A DNA stretch of 64,000 nucleotides, from contig NC_092872.1 in the NCBI RefSeq assembly GCF_028372415.1, forward strand, positions 9,182,001 through 9,246,000, read 5' to 3'. Position numbers and translations under genes: made by a program. The first letter of the stretch is position 1. Every line of letters begins with the position of its first letter. This DNA comes from Notamacropus eugenii. Its lineage: Eukaryota; Chordata; Mammalia; Diprotodontia; Macropodidae. Below are positions 36,440-48,420 of this stretch, in pieces. The notes under the pieces are model-generated. The model saw only the letters and a program-made list of their open reading frames with translations. It was not told the origin of the DNA and did no database searches.

Positions 36440-36840
36440 GTCATATGTGAAGAGCCATTTTCAACTTTACTGGTACTGGTCATTTATGAGCTATACTGAA
36501 AAGCCCTTCTGGTCCATACCCAAATAACATACACAACTTTAAGCCTGGAAGGAGCCCCACAGGACATCGACTTCAGCTGATACCAGGCATGAGCTCTATG
36601 ACATCCCTGACAAGTAGTCATTCACTCTCTGGCTGAAGATCTCTGGTTAATGAAGAAGCCAATATCTCTGTAGGCAACCCATTCCGTTTTTAGAAAGAAT
36701 TATAATTGGGAAATTTTTTTCCATATAACTTGCTGAAATCTGCTTTTTTTTAACTTTCCCTCACTGCATGACTCTGTCTTCTGTGGCCAACCAGAATAAA
36801 TCTAATTTCTCTTCCATGTGACACACAATCAATCATAACC
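36440..36840. repeat. Ancient interspersed-repeat-like segment
   Basis: Phrases such as 'gccaaccagaataaatctaa' and 'tttctcttccatgtgacaca' resemble an old amniote repeat 3' region of CR1/L3 type ('ccaagcagaacaagtctaat' in better copies). The family assignment is from memory of the phrase and is weak. Confidence 0.35.
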
Positions 36841-36933
36841 TAACATTATAACTTCCCAAGCCAACACACAGCTGTTTCTACAGGTACTAAAAAACTTGAA
36901 GCAAAGATGCCCCAGTGCATAATTCCCAAATTA

Positions 36934-37104
<171 letters not shown>

Positions 37105-37409
37105 TCAATCAGTCTCTGTATTAAGTACAGAAGCAATACCATGAGGGTAAGGTTGTCTATATGGGGAAATGAAGAGGGCACACTATCTGAAGGATACTGT
37201 CTAGTACAAGGATCACACACTGGGGCATGCTGTTCTTAGAATAAGAAAACTCAAAATGAGGAAATATCCTATAGTCACACTAAGCAGCAAGGAACAGGAT
37301 CTTAGGAAGGTCAGGGGGAACCACAGCTCATCAGGACCGTGGCCATCATGGGCATGGCCACCTTTACCTGGTCTTCTTGGATCCTCTCTAGGAATCAAGG
37401 GGGTAGAAA

Positions 37410-37570
37410 GAGCTGAAGGACAAAGGTCATCTAGTTCAGATCCCTCACTTTACAAATGAAGAAACTAAATGACTTGCCCACAATCACATGGGTATTAAGT
37501 AGTTGAGCCAGGATCCAAAATCAGGCTCACTGATTCCAGCTCTCTTCCCATTCCACTATATTGCCATCTC
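37410..37570 (+). mobile_element. MIR/THER-related SINE, partial
   Basis: 'Aaaggtcatctagttcagat', 'ctttacaaatgaagaaacta', 'aaatgacttgcccacaatca' and 'tcccattccactatattgcc'. Plus orientation. Confidence 0.6.
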
Positions 37571-38460
37571 TTATCAAAACTGTCTCCCAATTATTCCCTA
37601 TGTTTATGGAAGTGTTCCCAACAACCTAAGGCAAAGTTAGTGGGAAGCTGCAGGAAGGGACAGAAAGAATAGGAAATCACTCAAATGTGTACAGAAATGG
37701 AGCAGAGTTCCAGTGATTCCAGTGAGGGGCGAATAGAAAAGAGAGTCGATAGGAAAGAAAAGGAGAAATGAGAGGGTTGAAGAGATGACCTTTAATGCCT
37801 CTTCAAGGTCTACACTGTAGAATTCTAAGGCAAATGTGAAGTTGAGGTCTGAGAATGAAAGCCCAGGGAAGGGGCACAGATGAGTACCACATAGACTAGA
37901 GCTTTGCCAAAGCATAGCCCTGCAATTATAAGAACCTAGGAAGATTTCAGCTGATGAGCAGCCTTTCAGGGATACTGTACAAAGTGCCTCTTCTACTATT
38001 TCCAGGATGGCTGTCACTATCAAAAGCACTTCTTGTACCTGGGGAGGGAATGAGAAATGTAAATATATGGGATGAGTGTAAGAAAATCTTTGTGAAAACT
38101 ATCCTCTAAACCTCAGAGGAGACACTATGGAGAATAGGGAAGGGTAGGGAGAATACTTGACTCATGTGACCTTGGATAAGTCACTTCACCTGTCTGCTTC
38201 AGAAAAAGATGGAAAGGAGGGAAAAAATATAAAAAGTACATAGCAGAGAACAAAAGAAATTTTAGAAAGAATGAAAAGCCGAGTAGCTTTTAAAATGACT
38301 TGTAGCATTTATTATGTAGTTTTTCAAAAAAAGTGAATAGTCTGAAATGTAAATTCATAGTTTTATAGTGAATTCTCTTTATGTTGTGCTGTGTACATGG
38401 AAATGTTTTTCTTTTTGTCTTTATGTATTAAGTTCAAAATGAATTAAAACTGTGAACCTC
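37571..38460. other. Intron of the decayed locus, nothing named
   Basis: No exon is seen. A minus-strand open frame at 37637-38029 has no known domain, and I take it as chance. Confidence 0.4.
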
Positions 38461-38640
38461 TTGGATGTATGTCATGAGCTATTTTGTTTTTGACTTGTGC
38501 ACCACGCACTATGGGAGATTTATAGAGGCAGGTACTGGTTCCACCCTAGATTCTATTTCCTCAGTGTTTGGCACACCATTCTGTCAAACAGTGGGCCCTT
38601 TGTTTAAAAGCCTGGCAAATGGTTGGATTGTTGAAGATCC
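38461..38640 (+). mobile_element. L2/MIR3-like tail, weak
   Basis: 'Gactatgggagatttataga', 'ctgattctatttcctcagtg'-like text and 'tttggcacaccattctgtca' resemble an L2 tail with changes. Weak call. Confidence 0.3.
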
Positions 38641-38949
38641 ATCTAGTTTAGGAATGCTTTACAAGACATAATCAGAATACTACAAGATGCCATCAACCAA
38701 GTTGGGAAGACTGAGATCTTTATCAGCAGAAGCACCCACACTGAAGGAATCATGGAGCCCTGGAGTTTTGAAGTTTGAAAAGGAAGGAAGGTTGCTTCAC
38801 ATTCAAAGTCATCGTCTATTCGGCTGACATGGGTAATCAGCAGATGACTAGTACTCATAGTTTTCTTCTCCAATCTCACTTTCCATTCTGATCCATCAAG
38901 TTGTCTCTTGGAATCATCTAACAAGCCAATTTCCTCTCTGTATTGTGGA

Positions 38950-39140
38950 CAGTAACACTTGCACCCAGGCCTCAATCTCTCCTGGCAGGATGGTCAGAAA
39001 CTGCTCTAGCATCAGTCAACCCAGGACCTCTTTCTTTCTGTGCTTGTCACATCTCAGTCATCTTTGATAAGCGTCCTCAGAGGTGTCTCCAGGCCTCATG
39101 AGTCCCATAATATCTCTTGATATTGAACCTTTCAAGGCCG
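38950..39140 (-). pseudogene. SCAN exon remnant of the decayed locus
   Basis: On the minus strand the text gives RFNIKRYYGTHEAWRHL, matching the RQFRYEEVSGPREALSRL part of SCAN domains, and later EQF-LTILPGEIEAWVQV, matching EQFLTILPGELQAWVREH. Between them are stops and gaps, and the pieces lie in different frames. The start codon region is not recognisable. The position, between the KRAB-A exon and the CpG island, is the same as in the intact gene. Confidence 0.8.
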
Positions 39141-39469
39141 TTGGTGGAGGATCTTACTAGTAGTAGTGATATTCGCTTAAAGGTTAGATCTTTGTCTCCA
39201 AAACGGGTTTTCCTCCCACTCTTGGGAATCTAAGACCTGCGAAAGCAAGGCTACAACTTCAATAGTTACCACCCTTCCTTAGGAACTAATGTCCTCACTT
39301 AGCGAAGATGTAAGCTTTAGATGCTAAGAGGTACCCTTGGGAAGAGTGTGTCATCTACTGAGACACGAAAGAACACTGTTAACATAATAGTTTGCTGTGA
39401 AAACAAGTATCTATGGGAATAAAAGTCAGAGTCATTCTCTGATAAAAAAAGCTTTTGAAACAATTAACT

Positions 39470-39660
39470 CTCATTTCTAAAGTACTTTATAGTTTACAAA
39501 ACAACTTCCTTACAACCTTCTGAAGCAGATAGTGAAAGCAGTATTACTCCCCTTTATAGATGAAGAAAGTGAGACTCAAAGAGGTTAAGTGACTTGCCCA
39601 GGGTCACAGGGCTAGTTATTTTCAGAGCTAGCATTCTAACCCAATATTTCGCCATCTTTA
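39470..39660 (+). mobile_element. CORE-SINE (MIR type)
   Basis: 'Taaagtactttatagtttac', 'acttccttacaaccttctga', 'gaggttaagtgacttgccca' and 'gggtcacagggctagttatt'. Plus orientation. Confidence 0.7.
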
Positions 39661-40124
39661 TCCAGTCCTACCAGGTTATGTTTTCGCAGGAACACTGTAG
39701 AGACGTATTATTTTGGCAGGGTTAGGACTAGATGACAGACCTTCTAGCCCTGAGATTCTTTATTTTTACAAGAAACCTAAGTTCCTCTCCAGCAGCTATC
39801 CAGGGTGTTTGCTCTACTACAATCAGGAAAAGCCTGATTGTCAGGAATCCAGGCATCTAATTCCTGGATTACTGTATTGTTAGCTCCTCAACTTGTGGGA
39901 TCTTCTACCCTTTTACATTTGCACTACCAGGATACACTTAGTTACTACTGCAAAAACCTACCACTTGGCTTCCTTGTCCTTAGTCTCTCATGGATCCTTT
40001 TTGCCCAGAATAAAGCAATTTTCTAATTCCCCTCCTTCCTGGGGGACGTGCCAATGAGTCTTCTTGCCTGTAGTGTCAAGCCCAAACTCAGATTTCAAAG
40101 ACTGCAACTACCAAAGACTGAAGC
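39661..40124. other. No gene recognised
   Basis: Sequence between a SINE and the start of CpG island 2. A minor pyrimidine-rich stretch; nothing that can be named. Confidence 0.4.
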
Positions 40125-40265
40125 TACCGGGGTCTCTGGACATCACCTAGTCCAACCGCATCGTTTTATAGATGAGGAAATTAAAAGCCAGAGAAAGGAA
40201 GTGGCTGCTGGTGGCTCCTAAGTTAAAGTTGGAAAAAGTCATTCTGAGGCGTGCTGATTCCACGC
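40125..40265 (+). mobile_element. MIR/THER-related SINE, partial
   Basis: 'Acctagtccaaccgcatcgt', 'tttatagatgaggaaattaa' and 'gaggcgtgctgattccacgc'. CpG-rich because it abuts the island. Confidence 0.55.
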
Positions 40266-41520
40266 CCCGCTCGCGCGTGATACCCGCGTGTATGTGCGTG
40301 CGTGGGTCTGTTTCCATGCTACTTTCCCCTTCCTCGCCCACATCACTCCAGCCTGTCTCCATTATCACAGGGGTTCTGGCCCTTCCGGTTCATCACCACG
40401 AAGGCCTTCATCAGTTCCTCCTCCTCTGGTCTGGCCCTAAGCCAGACAGGAAGCGGGCTCCTGACCGCGCTCTTTCCTCGGCCGCCTCCGTGTCTCACCG
40501 GTCACTTCCAGGCCCACCCCGACCCTTCACCGCCCCTCGATCCCAAAGGGCAGCGATCCCTCGGGGGCTGCCGACCCGGCCTTCAAGGACCCGCTTTTCC
40601 CTTCACTACTTTGTCCCTCCCCCAAACCCGACCGGCCCCCACTGGCTCTGACTGCCAACCCCGGCAAACGGGCCTCTGTGCTCTCGGGGCCTGCCCACGC
40701 GGGCTTCAACTCCTGCCCCCCAGAAGGTCCAGCTCAGGCCGTCTCTCACTCCGAACCCCAAAAGACTCGGTTTACGCGAGTCCTGGAGGCGTGCCCAGAG
40801 GGGGCGGGGCGGGGACGGGGAGAAGTAGCTCCTCCCAGCAGCCCACGGGGCGCCCTCCCCTGGCCTTCCGTGTCCTAGCCCCAGTGGCCAAGAAGCGCCG
40901 GATTGGAGGAGAGCTCCTCCCTGGCTCCGCCCCGAGAGGGAGGAGGAGCTCCGAGAGCCCAGGCGCCTTTCCTACCCTAAAAAGCACCATGGCCGCACCG
41001 GAAGCACGTGGCACGAACTTCCGGCGGCTGATTGCCCAGCTGAGTTCCCTCTAGGACATCGGCGGACCGGAGCAGTGCCGGGTGCGACTCGATGGTTGCT
41101 TCTCACGTGTCTGAAGACAGAGGCGAGAGGGACCTTTAGATTCCGGGTTCCCAATTCTTCAGCGTGGGGGGGCTGAGGGCGGGGCTGCCCCCAGCCCAGC
41201 CCCATCATCCACCGACGACCCCTGCACAACCTACCCGGTGTCTGTGCTGTCCTTCCTTGATGGAACCCCTCCGTCTGCCTGTCCCGCCCCTCCCCCTCTC
41301 CCCAGGGTCTGACACATAACTCGCACTAGATAAATCCCTTGCGATTTTTATATTCTCTTCCCCCACTGTGTTCTCGTCTCCAGTGGAGACAACTGCACAG
41401 GGATAATGTGAGCCGCCTGTCCTGGAAAGCATGATGGTGACAGCGCAGTCCCCCAGCCAGCCTCCAGATCCACAGCCCTCCATCCCGTCACGCGTGGCAC
41501 TGTGGGACAACACCTGTTTG
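40240..41520. promoter_or_regulatory. CpG island of the decayed second locus
   Basis: It is very CpG-rich. It shares 'ctcctcccagcagccc' and the following C-rich text with island 1 (21890-21930). It also has the pair of facing ETS cores: ACCGGAAG at 40997-41004 and CTTCCGGCGGC near 41018-41028. An E-box CACGTG lies between them at 41005-41010. A plus-strand ATG at 40989 sits at the same place as an ATG at 22164 in island 1; neither opens a frame I can support as a gene. The CpG density is still high, which suggests the island is not methylated in the germ line even though the gene is broken. Confidence 0.7.
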
Positions 41521-41604
41521 TAGAAGGTTTTTTGTTCTTACAGTGGCCTCAAAACGTGCCTTTACAATCTCTGCTCATTACTGCTTCTGTTCATCGATAC
41601 GTTG

Positions 41605-41700
41605 AGAAGGTTATTGAGGTGGACTCGGGAGACCCGGATCCACATCATGTACTAGCCGTATGACCCTTGGCAAATAACTCTCCCTCCTGGTCAGGGAATT
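41605..41700 (+). mobile_element. tRNA-head CORE-SINE-like fragment
   Basis: 'Ggttattgaggtggactcgg', 'gagacccggatccacatcat' and 'cgtatgacccttggcaaata'. Plus orientation, diverged. Confidence 0.45.
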
Positions 41701-41734
41701 ACAGATGTAAACTGGGAGGGGCGTGAGGGGTCAC

Positions 41735-42205
41735 CTGTGTCAGCTCTGGTAACAAATGACAAAAGAGTCACAAAGCTTTTGCAACAATGTAACTCCAAAA
41801 AGACCAAAAGGCTCTGACAGGTTGTATGCGAAAAGTTTCCTTTATTCCATCGGGGGAGAGAAATTAGACACACATGTCAGGATTTCCTATAGGAGGAGAC
41901 CTAAGGCAAAGGGCTAAACCTTGATTTATATATATATATATATATATGTGTCTAGACAAAGAATCGAGCAGTGTGGTGCAGCAACAGTGAGGCAAGATTG
42001 CCTGGTGACGAACATTCCATTCCATCCATAGCAGGACTTCGTGTCTGGGCCTGTTGGTGCTTGCCCAAGCTTAGGGACCTTCAGTTCTGTGATTTAGTTA
42101 CAGCAGTGTTATCCAGAGGGTGAGTGCAAGGAATTGTTGTTATGCCAAGTTCAGGGCATAGCTTGTTTGCTGGATCTTAGCTCTGGAAAACAGGATGTCT
42201 CCTAA
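41735..42205 (-). mobile_element. LTR-like fossil or unclassified repeat
   Basis: On the minus strand an AATAAA (plus TTTATT near 41841) lies about 100 bases before an edge in 'tggtaacaaatga'. The length and the layout fit a solo LTR. A (TA)n tract sits at 41928-41947. No viral genes are seen beside it. It abuts the HAL1 insertion site. Confidence 0.3.
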
Positions 42206-44154
42206 TAATAGAGGGATTGGCGGAGCCAAGATGGTGGAGGAGAAAGAGGCACATACACTATCTCTTCCCCCACAGCCCATAAAATACCTATAAAAGAAAG
42301 ACTCTCAACAAATTGTAGGAGATTTCCAGCCCAGGGTGACCAAGACCAATGGGAAAGGTCTGTTGCACTGGACTGGGAGCAAAGCCCACCCCAGCCTTGG
42401 CCAGGGAAGCCCATGCCGGGAGGAGGACCTGAGCAGGCCTTGGGGGTGAAATCCCCAGCAGCAGTAGTGGGGGTTTGCAGATCTCTCAACCCATAGTCAC
42501 CAAAGGTCAGTGAGAGGGTTTTTTCAGTTGGCTGAGAAGGACCCATAGCTCCAGTGGCCTGAGGAAGCAGAGGCTGCATTGGGCAGCAGCAGTTCCCACA
42601 GCAGCCTGCATCCATTGTTGGATCGTAAAACCCCTGGGGACACTGAGAAGCTGATCCTTACCTCAGCCCTGTGTGGAGGCCTTGCCCCCACCTAATGCTC
42701 CTAGAGGAATTGAGCAGCTTATCTGAATCTCAGCCCCCAGTGCTGGCTTAGTGGAACTGGAGGCCAGGTGGTTGTGGAGAGAAAACTCACAGATTCCTGG
42801 GCACAAAAGTTTCTGGTTGCTCCCAGACCAGTATACCTGGCTTGATCTTTCTACCTTGGAGGAACTGAAATCTTACAGATCCCCAGAGTATATCCTACTC
42901 AACAAAGGACCCAAAAGTCAAGTAAGGTTGAGAAAATGCCCAAAAAAGGGAAAAAATAAGACTATAGAAGGTTATTTTCTTGGTGAATACATATCTTCTC
43001 CCATCCTTTCCATTGAGGAATAACAACGTTACCATCAGGGAAAGACACAGAAGTCAAGGCTTCTGTATCCCAAACATCCAAAATAAATTTTCAATGGTCT
43101 CAGGCTATATAAGAGCTCAAAAAGGATTTTGAAAGTCAAGTAAGAGAGGTGGAGGACAAATTGGGAAGAGAAATGAGAGAGATGCAAGAAAATCGTGAAA
43201 AGCAGGTCAACACCTTGCTAAAGGAGACCCAAAAAATGCTGAAGAAAATAACACCTTTAAAAATAGGTTAACTCAACTGGCAAAGAGGTTCAAAAAGCCT
43301 ATGAGGAGAATAATGCTTTAAAACACAGAATTAGCCAAATGGAAAAGGAGGTCCAAAAACTCACTGAAAAAAATAGTTCCTTAAAAATTAGAATGGAAGA
43401 GATGGAGGCTAATGACTTTATGAGAAACCAAGAAATCACAAAACAAAACCAAAAGAATGAAAAAATGGAAGATAATGTGAAATATCTCACTGGAAAAACA
43501 ACTGACCTAGAGAATAGATCCAGGAGAGACAATTTAAAAATTGTGGGACTACCTGAAAGCCATGACCAAAAAAAGAGCCTAGACATCATCTTTTATGAAA
43601 TTATCAAGGAAAACTACCCTGGTATTTTAGAACCAGAGGGCAAAATAATTATTGAAAGAATCCACTGATCACCCCCTGAAAGAGATCCAAAAAGAGAAAC
43701 TCCTAGGAACATTGTAGCCAAATTCCAGAGTTACCAGATCAAGGAGAAAATATTGCAAGCAGCTAGAAAGAAACAATTTGAGTATTGTGGAAATACAATC
43801 AGGGTAAAACAAGATCTAGCAGCTTCTACATTAAGAGATCAAAGGGCATGGAATATGATATTCTAGAAGTCAAAGGAACTAGGACTAAAACCAAGAATCA
43901 CCTACCCAGCAAAACTGAGTATAATACTTCAGGGGAAAAAATTGTCTCTCAATGAAATAGAGGACTTTCAAGCATTCTTGATGAAAAGACCAGAGCTGAA
44001 AAGAAAATTTGACTTTCAAACACAAGAATCAAGAGAAGCATGAAAAGGTAAACCATAAGGGACTTACTAAAGTTGAACTGCTTATATTCCTACATGGAAA
44101 GACAATATTTGTAACTCTTGAAACTTTTTTCAGTATCTGAGTAGTTGGGGGGGA

Positions 44155-44225
44155 TTATACATACACACACACACATGCACAGAGAGAGAGAGAAAGAAAG
44201 AGAAAGAGAGAGAGAGAGAGAGCAC
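44155..44225 (+). repeat. (CA)n(GA)n microsatellite in the HAL1 3' UTR
   Basis: CACACA, then GAGAGA with AAAG interruptions, in the HAL1 3' UTR. Confidence 0.85.
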
Positions 44226-46413
44226 ACAGGGTGAGTTGAATAGGAAGGGATCATATCTAAAAAAAATGAAATTAAGGAATGAGAGAGGAATATATTGGGA
44301 GCAGATAGGGAGAAATGGAATGGGGCAAATTATCTCTCATAAAAGAGGCAAGAGGACATGGGTTGGAAGATGGCATCTCCCACAGATGGGACCAACCTGG
44401 AAGCATTGTTGCTGAGTTTTGAAAAACTTGATCAAGCCTCACCAGATCTCTGGCCTGAACAATTACCAGGTGTTGCTGAATTTGCAGCTTCCTTCAAAAG
44501 TCCCATCACTAGCTCTCCACCCAAATGGATGGCTAAATTAGAACATGATGATATTGATATGCTAAAATAGCTGGGCAGTCTCACCACAGCTAACCTGATG
44601 GAGAAAGTACGAGGACTGCAGAACCTGGCCTATCAACTGGGGTTGGATGAGTCAAGAGAGATGACTCGGGGAAAATTCCTCAACATTCTGGAGAAACCCA
44701 AGAAATAAGCCACAGCTTGTGAATAAGATATTCAATGGACAATGGATGTTCTTCCTTTCTTCCAGTATAGACCTGACAGCTGCCCTCGCTGCTTCCTCAG
44801 GCCTGGGGGACATCATTGAGAATGCACTTCTCTACTGCTTTTGTGGTTCCACCTCTTGTTGAGGACACTGGTCGGGAGAAAAGGATCTGCTTTCCATAAG
44901 CATCATCATTTACTGTTGTTTCGTAAGCATTGAGACCTTGGCATTCTAAGACCAGATCACCAGAAATTCTTGTTTTGTTCTTAAGGGTGAAGTCTTACAT
45001 CTCTGTTTATAGAAATGATTTGGAATCTATGTGGGACCTTGCCCTGCCTCCTTATGATCCCTTCATTGGTCTGATTTAGTGATGTATCTGGACTAAATCA
45101 TACTGTTTGAATTTGCTACATATTAGATGGGCTCTTTAGTCAGACTGATCTCTTAGACCAGTTGTCTATGATGAGAAAAGATGACTGACTGGAGATTTGG
45201 AATTGGCCCATATAGGACATTATATGTATCCTGAAGTAGCCTAGTGTGTTCCAGGTCCTAAGCATCCATATCCTGAGAAATAGGAGCTTCCTGACACATC
45301 ATCTGATTGGAAAATTCTTTACCTCTCATTATAGCTTCATTTCTCATCATAGCACTTACTCTTCCTTCTAACTCTGTTTTCTGGTGAGGGGTGGAGGGGT
45401 AGGAGGGAGGTGATGGATTGGTCCTTCTAGAGTTAGTTTGGAATGTGAAAGCACCATGATGGGAGCTTCTATCATAAGCTATCATATTATATCCTAAGAT
45501 ATCACAGCTCCATGATAGTCTCCCAGTATCAAACTACTATAGGAGGCAAAGAGAAAGATTCCCCATAGTTTGTGATTAGCTATGGCAAGCAGTTCTGCCC
45601 CAGCCTCCTTCAGTGAGTAGCCCAAGGTAGGAGAAAGTGGCGCTATGAAAAGAGAACAATTTGGATGAGAAGAAATGTCACTGTGTTGAGGGGCAGTAGC
45701 ATTTTCCTTGTAGCCATATTACTTCATCTGCATTAAGACATTTTGGTTAACAGAGGAAAGATTTCCTGGTGCAAATGTAACTATTCCAAAGCTCTGTAAC
45801 CACGTATGTTACAGAGGATAGGTTAAAACCCCATAGATGGATTGAAATATCAAATTTTCTCCCTTCTCCCCCCCAAAAGTCTACATTTTGCCAGTTTCCA
45901 TGTTATAATGTACACTATAAAGAAGTACATTGAGAATTAGAGTTTTCCCATGGAAATTTCTCCAATGGAATTTCACCAGTCAAAATATTGGTTTGGGGGT
46001 AGCAAACTGTCTTTCTTTGAATATGGAAAGACTTGCTGGTGTTCTTTGGTCTTAATTATCCACAGTGGTGAGAAGAATTTTCTTAGCTCATCTGAGGTGA
46101 CACCATTCTTAAAGCTTCTTGATTACCCCTTTTTTGATACTTGTGCCCTATTTCCTGTAGTAGAATTACTATTGGGTTTTCTCTCCAATAAGATCAAGTT
46201 GCTTAAAATAATTCCACCTAGTGAGAGGAGAAAGAAAATTGAAGGAAAATGAGGAACGTGAGGAGAATGTTCTGTTTGGTTGCTACATTTGGTTTAGAAA
46301 CTAAAACTTTTGAAGTTTCATTTTTGAGTTAAATATATTGCTGACATTCCTTTATCTCACTAAATGCGGTTGAACTCTGTACATATTATATATATGTATA
46401 CATAATCTCGCTC

Positions 46414-46414
<1 letters not shown>

Positions 46415-46446
<32 letters not shown>
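46415..46446 (+). repeat. (GT)n microsatellite
   Basis: A run of about 15 GT units inside the LIN52-derived 3' UTR. Confidence 0.9.
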
Positions 46447-46447
<1 letters not shown>

Positions 46448-47414
46448 CCCCCAAATAATTGTCCTAATGTTATGTTCTTCTTTTGCTGTGAATTTGGAAA
46501 ATTGACAACTTAGGCACATTCAGTGCTTTGGGAAATTAAAAAAAATATGAGTGATATTGGAACATATGCTTAGAATTTATGTCTATAATCCGAAACTGTC
46601 ATTGGCTTCCTGGGCCACTGCTGTTCTTTTTATCTTAGTTTCTTTCTTGTTCAAAGCACTTAATTGTCCTTATCAGTGCAGCAAAGTAGATGCTTTAAAA
46701 TTGCAGTATTTGTTGGTTTTGTCACCTTAGAAGTGTTCATGATGTATTTTTATATTGATAATGTTAAGTCTATGTACAGTGTTTATGTATGTACTTTACG
46801 TATGGGCAGACTATAATTTGTATATGGGGGTTGCTGTCATAACAAATGTATCTCACTTTATAGCAGGGCATGGAGTTTTTCTGAAAAGTTTCAAGTTACA
46901 TATTTAAACCCTAGACATCAGTGGAAAGCTCTGCATTTAATATTAAAGAACCCAGTTATTGTATTGGGGTATATTAAGTATCTAGAATTCAACTGTTCTT
47001 TAAATATAAGGTACTACTATAATATAGTGGAATTCTAAATAGACTCTATTTTAAAACAAATAATCCAGGGATGGGTATCCTCATTCATTACCTTACTGCT
47101 AAACAATGGTCAATGACAAATTGAAATTGAACCCTGGGTTAGTGCAGATTTGCACAGGGGCCCCTGTAGTAGTTTTCTGGACTCTTAACATTAGTACCTA
47201 GGTCTGACCCTAGGCAAAATTGTGAAGGAGATGGTTTGCCTTTGGCATGCACAAGCCCTTCCCTTTCCGCACCTTTCACTTCCCCCAAGTGCTACCCTAC
47301 TGTTGCTCCCTGGCTCACCGGAGAGCCCTGTCTGATTACTGTGTCCCATCTACACCTGCTCTCCTCAGACATCCTCATTATAGTTGTCATTTGTGGGCGT
47401 GTCATTGCCCTTAG

Positions 47415-47526
47415 GAGACTGTAAAACTCCTTGAGGTCAGGGAGTATATTGTTTTTATCTTTGTATCCGAGTGCCTAGCACAGTGCACCAAACATAAGAA
47501 ATGTTTATTAAATGTTTATTGAATTG
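47415..47526 (+). mobile_element. L2/MIR3-type tail in the LIN52-derived 3' UTR
   Basis: 'Ctgtaaaactccttgaggtc', 'tttgtatccgagtgcctagc' and 'acagtgcaccaaacataaga' form an L2/MIR3 end that was already part of the parent mRNA. It probably supplied the poly(A) site of the copied transcript. Confidence 0.65.
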
Positions 47527-48224
47527 AAAAAAAAAAAGAGGCAAGAAGGTGAGAGGGAAAATGTGACGCTTACTCTCATCACATTTGACTCAAGGAAGGA
47601 ATAAAATGCACACTCATTTTGGTATGAAAACCTATCTTACAACACAGGAAAGTGGGGGAGAATGGGATAAGCAGGGTGGGGGGGATGATGGAAGGGAGGG
47701 TAATGGGAGAAGGGAGCAATCTGAAGTCAACACTCTTGGGCAGGGACAAGGTCAAAAGAGAGAACAGAAGAAATGGGGGGCAGGATAGGATGGAGGGAAA
47801 TGTAGTTAATCTTACATAACATGGCTATTATGGAACTCTTTTGCAAAACTACACATATATAGCCTATATTGAATTGCTTGCCTTCCCAGTGGGGATGGGT
47901 TGGGAGGAAGGAAGGAGGAGAAGTTGGAACTCAAAGTTTTAGGAACAAATTTTGAGTATTATTCTTGCATACAAATGGGAAACAAGAAATACAGGTAATG
48001 GGGAATAGAAATTTATCTTGTCCTACAGGACAAAAGAGAAGATGGGGATAAGGGAAGGGAGGGATGTTAGAAGGGAGGACAGATTGATGGTAGGGGTAAT
48101 TAGAATGCTCAGCACTTTGGGGTGGGGGGAGGGGAGAGATGGGGAGAAAATTTGGAACTCAAAATTTTATGGAAATGAATATTGGAAACTTAAATAAATT
48201 AAAAAGAGAGAGAGAGGGATTGTA

Positions 48225-48420
48225 TCCTGACATCTAGTAATCCAACCTTCTTATATAAGAGATGAAGTAACAGAAACAGGATGGTGAGGGGACATGACCA
48301 AGGTCACACAAGTAGTACTGTGATAGCATTGGGATGTGAACTCATTTCCTAGGTTCAACATTCCAAGCTAACTGCTCTTTCCATTGCACCATGCTCTTCT
48401 CTGAGCCTCAGTTTCCCCAT
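48225..48420 (+). mobile_element. MIR/THER-related SINE, partial
   Basis: 'Tcctgacatctagtaatcca', 'acatgaccaaggtcacacaa' and 'ctctttccattgcaccatgc'. It starts at the edge of the HAL1 target-site duplication, so HAL1 inserted into or next to it. Confidence 0.55.

Larger units (their letters stand above)
44354..47533 (+). pseudogene. LIN52: Processed LIN52 copy with long 3' UTR
   Basis: From the ATG at 44358 to the TAA at 44706-44708 there are 116 codons, the exact length of LIN52, a subunit of the DREAM/MuvB cell-cycle complex. It reads MGWKMASPTDGTNLEALLLS, then PDLWPEQLPGVAEFAASFKS, then LGSLTTANLMEKVRGLQNLA, ending NILEKPKK. It has no introns. One in-frame TAG at codon 71 (44568-44570) replaces the GAG of the parent gene, so the full protein cannot be made. 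A 2.8 kb 3' UTR follows, ending in an A-run (47527-47537). The 13-base repeat AAAAGAGGCAAGA flanks it at 44341-44353 and 47534-47546. These are the marks of an L1-driven retrocopy. Few other changes suggest moderate age. Identification rests on my memory of the LIN52 protein. Confidence 0.93.
42220..48213 (+). mobile_element. HAL1-type (ORF1-only) L1 element, interrupted by a LIN52 retrocopy
   Basis: The element runs 42220-44353 and resumes at 47547-48213; together about 2.8 kb. The 5' end (GGCGGAGCCAAGATGG) is that of marsupial L1s. ORF1 follows, with a coiled-coil region, then RRDNLKIVGLPESHDQKKSL and SPPERDPKRETPRNIVAKFQ, the RRM and C-terminal parts of ORF1p. Right after ORF1 the 3' UTR begins. 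There is no endonuclease or reverse transcriptase, which defines HAL1. ORF1 is broken (a stop soon after the first ATG near 42938, and more later). The flanks GAGGGATTG at 42211-42219 and 48214-48222 are a 9-base target-site duplication, so this copy is full length. Confidence 0.85.

Noticed and set aside
40302-41054. A 250-codon plus-strand open frame across CpG island 2
   Set aside because: It is proline-, serine- and arginine-rich with no known domain, and stops are rare simply because GC content is high. No splice or family support.
43339-43668. A coiled-coil protein gene
   Set aside because: It is ORF1 of the HAL1/L1 element, shown by the RRDNLKIVGLPE motif and the L1-type 5' end upstream.
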